Origin: Welwitschia mirabilis
Lineage: Eukaryota; Gnetophyta; Gnetopsida; Welwitschiales
Direction of reading: 5' to 3'
Assembly: GCA_051453625.1 (NCBI GenBank)
Contig: JBOZIK010000001.1
Coordinates: 124,394,949-124,418,089 of the forward strand
DNA: 23,141 nucleotides
In this document: positions 11,305-20,289 of the stretch, piece after piece
Layout: every line of letters begins with the position of its first letter
How positions within the stretch are numbered: the stretch's first letter is position 1
Translations under genes and position numbers: made by a program
Notes under the pieces: generated by a model
What the model saw: the letters and a program-made list of their open reading frames with translations, nothing else
The model's database searches: none
What the model was told of the DNA's origin: nothing

Positions 11305-11448
11305 GTCTCTTCAACTCTATAGGATGCTTTGTTATAAATCCTGTAGGCTTTACTTGTTATAGAATATCATAGAAATGTTTCTTTATTATCTTTCAACTCA
11401 AATTCTCCATTTTCTCCTTTTTTCTTGAGAATTAAACATTTACTTTTA
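11305..11448 (-). repeat. 144-bp segment duplicated across the N gap, left copy
   Basis: This segment is repeated at 11774-11917 with about three mismatches in 144 bases. It encodes the integrase C-terminal linker (KCLILKKKGENGEFE, then ETFLWYSITSKAYRIYNK) that normally occurs once in copia pol. The left copy ends at the first N and the right copy starts just after the last N. This suggests overlapping contig ends that were not merged, though a real 469-bp tandem duplication is possible. Confidence 0.85.
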
Positions 11449-11773
11449 NNNNNNNNNNNNNNNNNNNNNNNNNNNNNNNNNNNNNNNNNNNNNNNNNNNN
11501 NNNNNNNNNNNNNNNNNNNNNNNNNNNNNNNNNNNNNNNNNNNNNNNNNNNNNNNNNNNNNNNNNNNNNNNNNNNNNNNNNNNNNNNNNNNNNNNNNNNN
11601 NNNNNNNNNNNNNNNNNNNNNNNNNNNNNNNNNNNNNNNNNNNNNNNNNNNNNNNNNNNNNNNNNNNNNNNNNNNNNNNNNNNNNNNNNNNNNNNNNNNN
11701 NNNNNNNNNNNNNNNNNNNNNNNNNNNNNNNNNNNNNNNNNNNNNNNNNNNNNNNNNNNNNNNNNNNNNNNNN
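11449..11773. other. Assembly gap, 325 N
   Basis: The run of N falls inside the integrase C-terminal part of pol. Open frames that appear to cross it are artefacts of unread bases. The duplicated flanks imply the gap may have zero or negative real length. Confidence 0.95.
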
Positions 11774-11917
11774 GTCTCTTCAACTCTATAGGATGCTTTG
11801 TTATAAATCATGTAGGCTTTACTTGTTATAGAATATCATAGAAATGTTTCTTTATTATCTTTCGACTCAAATTTTCCATTTTCTCCTTTTTTCTTGAGAA
11901 TTAAACATTTACTTTTA
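11774..11917 (-). repeat. 144-bp segment duplicated across the N gap, right copy
   Basis: This is the partner of 11305-11448 and encodes the same integrase linker (KCLILKKKGENGKFE). Differences are single transitions or transversions such as TCGACTC against TCAACTC. The sequence to its right (CACCTTGAAATAACA...) continues normally into the integrase core, so this copy is joined to the upstream part of pol and the left copy to the downstream part. Confidence 0.85.
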
Positions 11918-12650
11918 AACACCTTGAAATAACATACATTGGATTTCTTTTCATTTCATAACTAATAAGGAATTTTATCTATGTTTGGTCTTAGGAAAAC
12001 TCTATTGTTGATGTAACATGTAGTGTTGACTACTTCTACTTAAAAATGTTAAGGAAGCACTTTGTCATTCTACTACTCCATTATGTTGAGGGGTTCTTGG
12101 AGCTAAGAGTTGATGAGATATGCCATGTGAATTAGAAAAAACTTTTGAATTTTTCATTAATAAACTCTCCTCCTCTATCTAATTAAATGGTCTTAATAAC
12201 ATACCCCTTCTTATTCTAAATTTTTTTACAAACTTTAACAAACATGTTAAAAGCTTTATCCATACTGACTAAGAAAGAGACCCAAAAAAAAAAAAAGAGA
12301 AATCATCAACCATGACTAGGAAGTATCTTTTGCCTTTAATACTCCTTTTTTAAACTAATTCAACTAAATCCACATGGATCAGATCTAGAGGTCTCATGGA
12401 AGTTATGAGGGTTTTAGTTTTGAAGTGAGTTTTGGTTATTTTTTCTTTGACACATGAATCACACATCCTTGCTTGATCCATGTTGAGTTTAGAAATTACT
12501 ATTACAATTTCTTTTGAAGAGATCTTGGATAAATCTTTGAGATTTATATAACCCAGTCTCTTATGCTAGAGGTTGATATCATCATTTTTGGAAAAATAAC
12601 AATATTAACTTGATTTAATGTTGTTCTTTCTAATTATGTACATGCATCTA
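11918..12650 (-). pseudogene. Integrase (GAG-pre-integrase zinc finger plus catalytic core) of copia pol, broken
   Basis: From right to left: L*HKRLGYINLKDLSKISSK (the HH half of the zinc finger, with a stop at the usual Trp and Tyr for the second His), ARMCDSCVKEK (the CC half), then the core with IHVDLVELV, KRYFLVMVDDFS, LDRGGEFINEKF and APRTPQHNGVVE. The three catalytic acids are all still encoded: Asp near 12368-12370, Asp near 12177-12179 and Glu near 12068-12070. The last two are one base out of the DX35E spacing because of an extra T in a T run. A 13-base A run (12284-12296) marks another frameshift. In life it would insert the cDNA in the nucleus. Confidence 0.9.
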
Positions 12651-12839
12651 GATCTACTGCTTGTAAGCACAACTTTGTTGATGATGGAATTATAAATAAC
12701 AAACTTGTCTTAGTGAAATGACACAATATTACTTCTATCACATATTTGAGATATACTTAGAAGACTGTGTTTTAAGCCATTGATTAGGTACACATCATGA
12801 ATCATTGGATGATCATCATGACCATTCACAAACTCTTTC

Positions 12840-12965
12840 CAACAATAAAAACCTTACTGTTGTCACCAAACATTACTTCTCATCTATTGTACTCTTGAAA
12901 AGATAAAAGTAGGTTTTTATCTCCTGTCAGATGCTTAGAGGACCTACTATCTAACTATCCCCTAG
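12840..12965 (-). pseudogene. Aspartic protease start of copia pol, broken active site
   Basis: The minus strand reads LDSRSSKHLTGDKNLLLSF followed by EVMFGDNSKVFI. Plant copia proteases have DSG at the catalytic Asp; here the Gly is Arg (DSR), and the next Cys and Arg are also changed. It follows the second zinc knuckle and a short WVRKK-like linker, the Sirevirus order. It would have processed Gag-Pol in the particle. A stop follows the LSFQEYNR segment. Confidence 0.75.
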
Positions 12966-13131
12966 TTTGATCTTAGGATTTAAAAGCATCATGCATAAAA
13001 AGAGAGTGTAACTTCTTTCTAACCCATTGAAATTTCACTTGATGATATTAATTAGGTTGGGAATTTTTTCTAACAAATATAAAGTCATAGCTTAAGTTAA
13101 AGTAAAACAATTTCTTATAGAGATAAACAAA

Positions 13132-14641
13132 TTAAATGTGACTATGTTTGTCACAATAATAACATTTGAGACTAGCTTTAACAAAGTTTTCATACTTTTC
13201 ACTATGCCAAAAGTTTTGTAAGACCGAAGAACTAGTTGTATTATAAGCAAGTCCTGATATATTACAAGGATTACATCCTAAACCCAAAATATTATTTAAA
13301 ATATCATTTGATCTAGTTAAATGAGTTGCAATCACTTTAGCATATTAAATTTCAAGAGTTAAATACTTAACTTTTATGTTGGCCTCTTTTAATGTACATT
13401 CCAAACTATCAATCACTTTTCTAAAACAATCATTTTTTTTCCTAGGCTAACACTGAATGAATATAATTTTTCATAGGCATATAAAATTTCATCAACATCT
13501 AAATCATTGCAAGCAAGAGAAATTTTTTTGGAAAAATTGTGTTTAGAGATAGAAGCATGAGAAATATTCACATGACTAGAAGAAGTGGAAGTACTTACCT
13601 CATCTGCTACAATGAGAAGTCCAAAGTTTACCATGTCATCTTCCTTACTTGAGCCTATTTGTTTATCTTATAATTCATCCCATATTGCTTTGAATACTTT
13701 TCCCCTTTATCTCTTTTATCATTTTTATTATTGGTATAATCTATAGCTACATGTCCAAAACCTTTGCATTCATAACATTAAATTGACTAAGATGATCTAT
13801 TACCTTTGTCCATTTTACCTTTCATCAGTCATTTGGAGAATTATGAATCCTTCTTCTTGTGTAAGAATAATTTGAAATTTCTGGTGAGAAGGGTGAGATC
13901 TTCATCAAGATTATCTTCACTTGAGCTACTATTATTTGAATCCTCATTTGCTTTCAATGTAATGCTTTTTCATTTTGAATTTGACTCATGTGGTAGAACA
14001 GCTGCTTCGTAAGCTATCAAGGGCCCTTTTAGTTCTTCCATCTTCATTCTATCTATGTTCTTGCTTTCTTCTATAACTGTCACTTTTGGTTTGAACTTTA
14101 AAGTAAGGCTTTTTAGAATATTTCTTACAACTTGATTCTTAAGAATCCCTTTATCTAGTCCCATATGTTGTTAACTATATTACTAATCTTTGTTGTGAAC
14201 CCTGCCACTAACTTTGATTCTTACATTCTAATATTCTCAAATTTGGTGATAAGAAGTTGAAGCTTTAAATTTTTTACAATATTCGTACCTTCATATGCTA
14301 TTGTCAGAGTGTTCCATATTTTTTTTGGCACTAGTACACTACACAATCTAGTTGTACTCCTTAGTTGAAGAGGCATAGATTATAACATTCATTGCCTTAG
14401 CATTGTTTTAAAATGTTCTCTTGTCATCTTCATCTCATTTATCTTTGGATTTTAGAGTAATTGCTCCAGTTATATAACTCTTGATAAGAAGTTACTATCT
14501 GAACTCTACTAAATCCTAGATGTCAAAATGAAGGGATATTAAAGAGATGTTCATTTTGGACTTTTAATGGATGTAGTTATTCCTATCAAAGAATTGTGAC
14601 CTAAAAACTGCATGACCTTCTGAGTGACTTAAGGATGCCAT
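13132..14641 (-). pseudogene. gag of Sirevirus-like element, broken
   Basis: The likely start is the ATG at 14641-14639, 50 bases past the primer site, giving MASLSHSEGHAVFRSQFFD then NYIH*KSKMNISL, where stops replace the conserved Trp residues of the N-terminal gag motif. The central part is open at 13970-14164 (VRNILKSLTLKFKPKVT, IEESKNIDRMKMEELKGPL). A CCHC knuckle follows at 13736-13777 (CYECKGFGHVAIDY), then an acidic and coiled region (13413-13634), a frameshift near the T run at about 13432, and a second knuckle CYYCDKHSH near 13132. In both knuckles the final Cys reads Tyr. Gag forms the particle shell and binds RNA. The extra knuckle before protease is a Sirevirus trait. Confidence 0.85.
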
Positions 14642-14690
14642 GAGTACACTAAAAAAAGAGCACATAAATGCACTAATTTAGAACAACCAG

Positions 14691-14702
14691 CCTCTGATAC
14701 CA
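14691..14702 (-). other. Primer-binding site, initiator-Met tRNA type
   Basis: The minus strand reads TGGTATCAGAGG, matching the usual plant copia site TGGTATCAGAGC at 11 of 12 bases. It is complementary to the 3' end of initiator methionine tRNA. It lies two bases inside the 5' LTR end (CTAACA), fixing the element's orientation as minus. Confidence 0.92.
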
Positions 14703-14704
14703 AT

Positions 14705-15809
14705 TGTTAGAATTGATAGGCATCCTATAGGTGATGAATAGGGTGATTTAAAAATATTTCAAATTAACAATAAATTAAAATCTACACATAAGTGGAAATA
14801 ACACAAAGTAAAAAAATCAAATAATAAATGCAATAGATTTATAGTGGTTTGGAAATTCTTGACTACTCCACTCTTAAGGGATAACAACTTGCTTTTAGAC
14901 TCTTAGTTTCCTTAATCAACACCTAATAACTTGGACATAATACAACATCCTTATCCTAGGGTTACAATCAATCCCTTCTTATAGGATGCATAGGCTTACT
15001 TCAAAGAGCCATTAGAAAGAGTAGATAGTAAGAAATCTAATGGTGTAAGGGCCTTTAGTATACTACATTAGTAGAATAAGCATAATATCTCTAATTACAA
15101 ATGATACCTTGACGAGGTACAGATTGCATATAAATATCAGATGTTAGAATATTAGAATCATGGAGTATAAGTTACTACAAGATGAGGAACTTGCTTTTCA
15201 TAGCCTAAGGATTATAAGATAGCTATTGGAGCCTTAAGTTTAAATCCCTATCCATTTATTACATAATCATAGCTATTTATTACAAAAACTTAGATAGTTG
15301 TAATTTGAACAACATCACTTTTGTGGCTACAATAGTCATATTTTACTTCAACATTCACCAAGCCAGACATCCTAAACTTCTAGACTGAACATCCTGCTTG
15401 TAACACCAGATTCCAGTCAAAACTAAGAAGGAGTATAGATTTGAACCATTTATAAAGTTGGAAATCCCAATGGAAAACTTGAACATCCCCATACTTGATT
15501 CTAGCATACAGGGTCGGACATCCTAGTGATAGGACTTAGACATCCCCATACATTTTCTTATGTACAGGGCCCGATGTCCCACTAATAAATATTGGATGTT
15601 CTTATAAATTTTCCCACATAGAGGGTTGGACGTTCCACTGATAAACCTCGAACGTCCCTATACATTTTACTATGTAAAGGATTAGGCATCCTATAAAATA
15701 GGTCGAACATCCTAGTTGACATAATTTCTTTTTTACATGATTTTGGTAAAGCCAATGCCTACCCTTAGACATCATTGAAGCCTTGGATGCTTTCATAGAT
15801 TCTTCAATA
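14705..15809 (-). repeat. 5' LTR (right) of the Sirevirus-like element
   Basis: This 1105-bp LTR is a diverged copy of 6372-7520. In element orientation it starts TATTGAAG and ends CTAACA next to the primer site, and AGATG follows outside. It would have held the promoter. No TATA box is clear enough to call. Five 56-bp units at 15455-15734 probably make up part of U3. A short open frame at 15602-15796 inside it is not a gene. Confidence 0.9.
15455..15734 (-). repeat. Five 56-bp tandem units with GGACATCC-like palindromes (right LTR)
   Basis: Unit starts fall at 15455, 15511, 15567, 15623 and 15679, exactly 56 bases apart. Motifs read TCGGACATCC, CCGATGTCCC, TTGGACGTTCC and CGAACGTCCC, variants of a GGACGTCC palindrome. 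The spacing matches the left LTR array. The array lies in the upstream part of the 5' LTR, where Sireviruses carry their palindromic regulatory repeats. Confidence 0.8.
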
Positions 15810-15814
15810 AGATG
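15810..15814. repeat. Target-site duplication, right copy (AGATG)
   Basis: AGATG follows the right LTR directly and equals 6367-6371. The next bases (TTCATCTCATTCTTG) should be continuous with the sequence left of 6367 in the pre-insertion site. Confidence 0.85.
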
Positions 15815-15937
15815 TTCATCTCATTCTTGAAAAACTCTAAGCTTTACTTTGACTATTATGTTTTAAGATTAAAACCTTTAGCTTGACAAAGATGAGGCAC
15901 TAATTTTATCTTATCATCCTAGAGATTACAACCTTAG

Positions 15938-15949
15938 GCTTTAATATCA
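15938..15949 (-). other. Decayed initiator-Met primer-binding site of the older element
   Basis: The minus strand reads TGATATTAAAGC directly after the end of the right 330-bp repeat (...CAAACA). It differs from TGGTATCAGAGC at three positions, all G-to-A or C-to-T. This supports reading 15950 onward as the 5' LTR of an older minus-strand element into which the Sirevirus inserted 135 bases downstream. Confidence 0.5.
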
Positions 15950-16277
15950 TGTTTGAAATTAAAGCATGAGAGTACTTTAATATTATGTTATAGTTTGAAG
16001 TCGGAATACTCTAGTACTATATTTTAATATTAATTTGAAAATAGATGTAAAATAATCTCATCATATATTTAAATGTAATGATGAAAGTTTAGGTTGCTTC
16101 ATGAGTAGTATAAATAAGAAGTAAAAATGGAAAATCAAAACTTTATAGCATATCATATGTTCAATATGAATAATTAATAAATAAATAATAAATTATTAAT
16201 CATGATTACAAATAATATTTCTATTAAGAGATTATGTAAGTAATTCATACATGAACCATCTACCTGAATCTTTAATT
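15950..16277 (-). repeat. Right copy of the approx. 330-bp direct repeat (possible 5' LTR, U5 side, of an older element)
   Basis: This is the partner of 1815-2143, starting TGTTTGAAATTAAAGC. On the plus strand the sequence just to its left is the decayed primer site. If it is an LTR, the TATA-like box at 17009-17020 on the same strand could belong to it, making the LTR more than 1 kb, but homology to the left copy fades after about 330 bases. A 60-codon plus-strand open frame from 16251 has no coding features and was not called. Confidence 0.5.
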
Positions 16278-19200
16278 CGTATTTATTGTTTTACAATATC
16301 TGAATCTAAAACTAAGTTTGAACTTAGTTATAATTCTTTGCTCAGGGATAACATGGGTAGTGGTTCAGAATTTTTACTAACTTTACTTAATACAAGTATA
16401 AAATTTAAGAAGATAAAGAAGAGAAAGAGGTAATTTTAAAGTTGTATTTTGAAACTTTGACTTTGAGAGAGGAGGAAAGTAAGCTAGCTTTAAGGTATCA
16501 AGGATTCATTATGAATGAATCCTTTACTCTAATGTTTTCCAATGCCTTTCATTGAATACAATTAAAATCATAAATCTTTTGGACTTAAATCATGGTGACA
16601 TAATCTCATTCACTATATGAATAATGCTAAACTCAATTGTCACTTAATCTTCAAAGCATTAAACAATAATAAAAAAGTAAGAACCATAAGTACTTAAAAT
16701 CTATAAAGTTAAAAGACTTAGGCTAAATGTTAAAAGATCTTACTCAAATTAAATAAAGCTTAATGGTTAATTCGCTACCAAGCATTCCAATTATAATATG
16801 ACTTATGAATTGAAATAAAATAGTGACAACTTATGTATTATAGAAAAATAATACTTTATAGCAAAGAAATAAAGATGCTAGAAGAACTTATTAATAATCC
16901 TCAAAGACTAGCTCACTTTTTTAAAGAATTACTTAGAAATCAATCACAATTGATGCTTCGAGGTTATATAATTCTTTAAATTTAAAAATAATACAATGAA
17001 GGGTTGAAGGCCTTTTTATAGTGAGAGATGTAGGTGAGGAATAAAAAACAAGTTCTTGGATTATAGTGTTACGTGGATGGTGATAAAATCATGATATTAG
17101 ATAGGATGGTTTATCTTATTTTCCATTTGATAGAGATTCCTATGATGAAATTAACACTTGACTCCTAAATTCCATAGTTGTTACCAACATTTGTCATAGC
17201 TATGTGTCTCCACCATTATCCTACTCAGTAATGCCACATGTCATTTTGTGAGTCCTCATAATCACTACTATGTGTTATTAAAAATTTAATTTATTTTTGA
17301 TGTTTAATTTTATTTAGCCCATAATCACATTTAATTTAATTCTTTATGGTAGATCAAAAACATGAGATTTGATCTATTTAGTGAAGAAGGACTGACGGCA
17401 CTGATGTTTGAGCTCTAATAATCTTCATTTTTAAGCATGTCTTTCAATTAAGCATGATTTACCTAAAAATGTTGTGGACACATGATAAGTTCATAATTAT
17501 TGTGAAAATAAATAGAAGACATATTTTATGATAAAGTCAATTATACTAATGTCTTACATTAAGGCTAATTAGTCATTAACTTAATCATAATGTTAATTTT
17601 TTGTGTATTAACACACCCACTCACTAGTATTTTTCTAGTGCCTTAATTAAAAAAATAATAAAATGATTAAACATGAAAATATTATCGAATTCGAAGCACT
17701 TAAGTGCTTGAACAATATAACTTTAAAAATTTTATGACCAATTTTCTATAATTAAGGCATTTAAATGAAAAATTTTGATGTTAAAACTAGATGTCATACC
17801 CAACCAGAACTAAACTTTATCCTAAAAGTTATATGGTAAACCATGTTCAAATTATTTTGAAAATATATTTTTTAGATTGTGATAAGTCCTTTTATTGAAA
17901 TTAATGTAAAATGATGCAACTAAGCTAAGAAAAATGAAAAGCTAACTATAATGAAAAGCTAAGTGGAACATCACTCCATAAAAATGCTTAATGCCTTAGA
18001 AATTATTTCTCATAAAAATGATGATGAAATGTAGTGAGTGTTAGAGATATAAAATGGAGATGCATAAAAAAACTAAAGAATAAATCCAATGAATAAATGA
18101 GCAAACTATACTAAGTTAATGGCCATTATTATATTTTTGTATTATTAGTGGATTACAATATCTAATATGTAAAGTTTTAACCATGTAATTTACACAAATC
18201 TAAGAGATCATAGGAAATCCTAAGTATGAAGGTTAAGAGACAACATCTCACATAAAGCCTCTGAATCCCACCTTTTTTATTCCTTTATTTTCCATTTCTA
18301 CCTTTACATATATTCTCAGTTTTGAGCCTTTAACTAACATTAAGCATCCAATGTTACAAAGTTTTTTGCCAATAGAGTTATGCATGTTATTTTTATAAAG
18401 AAGTTAATGTTGTATTGTCAGTGAGTGTTTATAGCCCTGATGCAATTGAACATGTCACAATTAGATCATTAGAGCTGCTTTGCTGGTAGACATTCATAGC
18501 TCAAATGTAGTTAACTAAACCTAGTTTAGTAACTAATGTTACGTGCATTTGGAGAATAAATATATTATTTTCTTATGTTTATCTTTCCATAGTCATTTTT
18601 TATGAACATAAGGGATCATTAGCTCATTAGCCTAATCAAGACAAATTTTAGCCCCATCAAAGGCTTTTAAACTTAAGAAACACAAACAAAGGTAAATCCC
18701 ATTTTTTCAGCCAAGGTTTTACCAAAATCGAAAACCCTAAGTGATCATGCTTTTAATCAAAAAACTTAAAATAAGCATACTTTTCCTTAAAAACCCATAA
18801 GTAAAATTGACCTTAACCATTACTTAGGTAATAACAAGATTACTTATTATTGTTTTTGGTTAAGAACCATTAACCTGAATATGTAAGTATTAGAAATTTA
18901 TAGGTTGATGGCTTAGGTGAATGATTTGTGGGCTTAATGAAGTAACTTGAAAAATGGGTTAGATATATGGTAAGGTTTAAAAGGGTAGTAAGATAAGTAA
19001 TAACGATGTGGTGGGATGTTCACGAGGAAATCATCCTTAAGTAAAACTTAGTTTTAAAGATGACTTATTATAAAAGTCTCAAAAGGATTGTGTCTATTAG
19101 GTTTAAATTTAGAGAAGCGATAATTAAATAATAGAAAAGAATGAAAAATGTTTGGCTTAAGAGGAGATCATTTAAATTCGAAATTTTCATTAACCTAATT

Positions 19201-19498
19201 AGCCTATTTAGGATCATTTGGTAATTTTATTATGTTAAAAATATTTAGATTCAAAGTCATGTTTCCACATGATATCTTCATTTGAATGTTTGAGGATCGT
19301 TAACCTTAGAGGAAAGGGCTGAATAAGTTCCATCAAATAAAAATTTAAACTAATAAAAGAATGAAACTACATAATAATAAAATACCTTACTAAGATCACA
19401 TGTTTTCGCAACCTGGGTACATTCACACATAGAGGATAGCTTCTACTCATACCTCTAGCTATTCTTAACCTATGGTTTCCTAGCATACCTTCAACTTT
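16278..19498. other. AT-rich stretch with TATA-like box, no gene
   Basis: No coding or RNA gene is seen. Points of note are a 9-bp inverted repeat GGATTCATT/AATGAATCC with a 3-base loop (16502-16522), the TATA-like box at 17009-17020 and a 16-bp perfect palindrome at 17694-17709. It is probably the upstream LTR part of the older element followed by unassigned debris. Confidence 0.4.
17009..17020 (-). promoter_or_regulatory. TATA-like box (TATAAAAAGG) on minus strand
   Basis: The minus strand reads CTATAAAAAGGCC, a good plant TATA box with G/C flanks in otherwise A+T sequence. It faces the right 330-bp repeat and the older element's primer site about 1 kb downstream, as a 5' LTR promoter would. 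In DNA this A+T-rich such a match can occur by chance. Confidence 0.35.
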
Positions 19499-19724
19499 AT
19501 AATAAGTGATAGTCTCCTCATAAGACATCACTCTCTTCCCCATAAGGAAATAGTGGTTTTGATAGGCACACTACAAACCTTACAATAATGAAAGTCTTCT
19601 TGCAAGACAATACTCTCTCCCTTACAAGGAAATATTGGTTTTCATAGGCACACCACAAATCTTATAATAGTGAGAGTCTTAAGGTAGCACTCTTTTCCTT
19701 ACAAGGAACTAATGGTTTTCTTTC
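19499..19724. repeat. Three tandem 82-bp units
   Basis: AGTCTC/AGTCTT blocks begin at 19511, 19593 and 19675, a strict 82-base spacing. Each unit reads AATAxTGxxAGTCTT...ACTCT...CCTTACAAGGAA, then a GGTTTTCATAGGCACACCAC.AA.CTTA block, absent from the cut-off third unit. The first two units are full and the third stops at GGTTTTC. No coding frame is carried. It could be a tandem-repeat part of an LTR or untranslated region. Confidence 0.75.
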
Positions 19725-20289
19725 TCACCAATAATATCAGAATAATAAGTACTTATAAGAACAAGCTCAAATGCACATCCATATAAGGGTTGCCTTATAA
19801 TATATATGATAATTACGAATGGAGTTATAACAACATTTAATAATAAGATAGTCCAACAATGTATAACCAAAAATACAATACAATAATAAGCCAAAAAGAT
19901 ACTGCTTTGATGAAGACTTAAGTCCCTTACTATTGTCATATTCATGAGTGTAGAAGAATAATGTGACAATGTAGGATCCATGAATAAATGATGTAGCATG
20001 AAAAGCTCATTTGCAAAAGATGCTTATGATTCTTTGTAAGATGTTTCTTTCACCCATGAAATCTTTGTTTTGTATTTTATTTTTATCAATGGAGTACTAA
20101 GAGTTATGTATTCCTTGAAGTTCTAAAAGTTGTTGTTTGTTTCATGATATCAAGCCTTTATATGATTGAAGATGATCTAGCTATTAAAGCTTAAAAGATA
20201 GTCGTTTAACTTTGTAATTGCTATGTAATGAATAGGAAACATCTAGGTGTTAAATGCACATATTTGATTTTTATCAATATGAGCTTTGA
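19725..20289. other. AT-rich stretch, no gene seen
   Basis: An open frame of 96 codons on the minus strand (19709-19999) is rich in Ile, Leu and Tyr as random AT-rich DNA would be, starts in the tandem repeat and shows no motif. I do not call it a gene. Confidence 0.4.

Larger units (their letters stand above)
6372..15809 (-). mobile_element. Complete but inactive Ty1/copia retrotransposon, Sirevirus-like
   Basis: A single element of about 9.4 kb lies on the minus strand. Its parts are a right 5' LTR (14705-15809), primer site, gag, protease, integrase, reverse transcriptase, RNase H, an envelope-like third frame, a polypurine tract and a left 3' LTR (6372-7520), with a matching AGATG duplication outside. 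Integrase before reverse transcriptase defines copia. The long post-pol frame, gag with a second zinc knuckle before the protease, LTRs near 1.1 kb and repeated GGACATCC-like palindromes indicate the Sirevirus (SIRE/Maximus) lineage. The first 90 bases of the two LTRs match at only about four bases in five by eye, so the insertion is old. Every frame is broken. Confidence 0.92.

Noticed and set aside
11367-11841. Open frames on both strands of 121-138 codons across 11.4-11.8 kb
   Set aside because: Most of their length is N. The readable ends belong to the copia integrase linker on the minus strand and to its antisense on the plus strand.
13806-14012. 68-codon plus-strand open frame
   Set aside because: It is antisense to gag, whose minus-strand motifs are clear at 13736-14164.
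15602-15796. 64-codon minus-strand open frame
   Set aside because: It lies within the 5' LTR across the tandem units and shows no protein motif.
16251-16433. 60-codon plus-strand open frame starting in the 330-bp repeat
   Set aside because: No motif, poly-Lys tail from A-rich DNA, and the strand is opposite to the elements around it.
19709-19999. 96-codon hydrophobic minus-strand open frame that could be read as a membrane protein
   Set aside because: Its start and end depend on AT-rich sequence and the 82-bp tandem repeat; Ile, Leu, Phe and Tyr richness is what random A+T DNA encodes.
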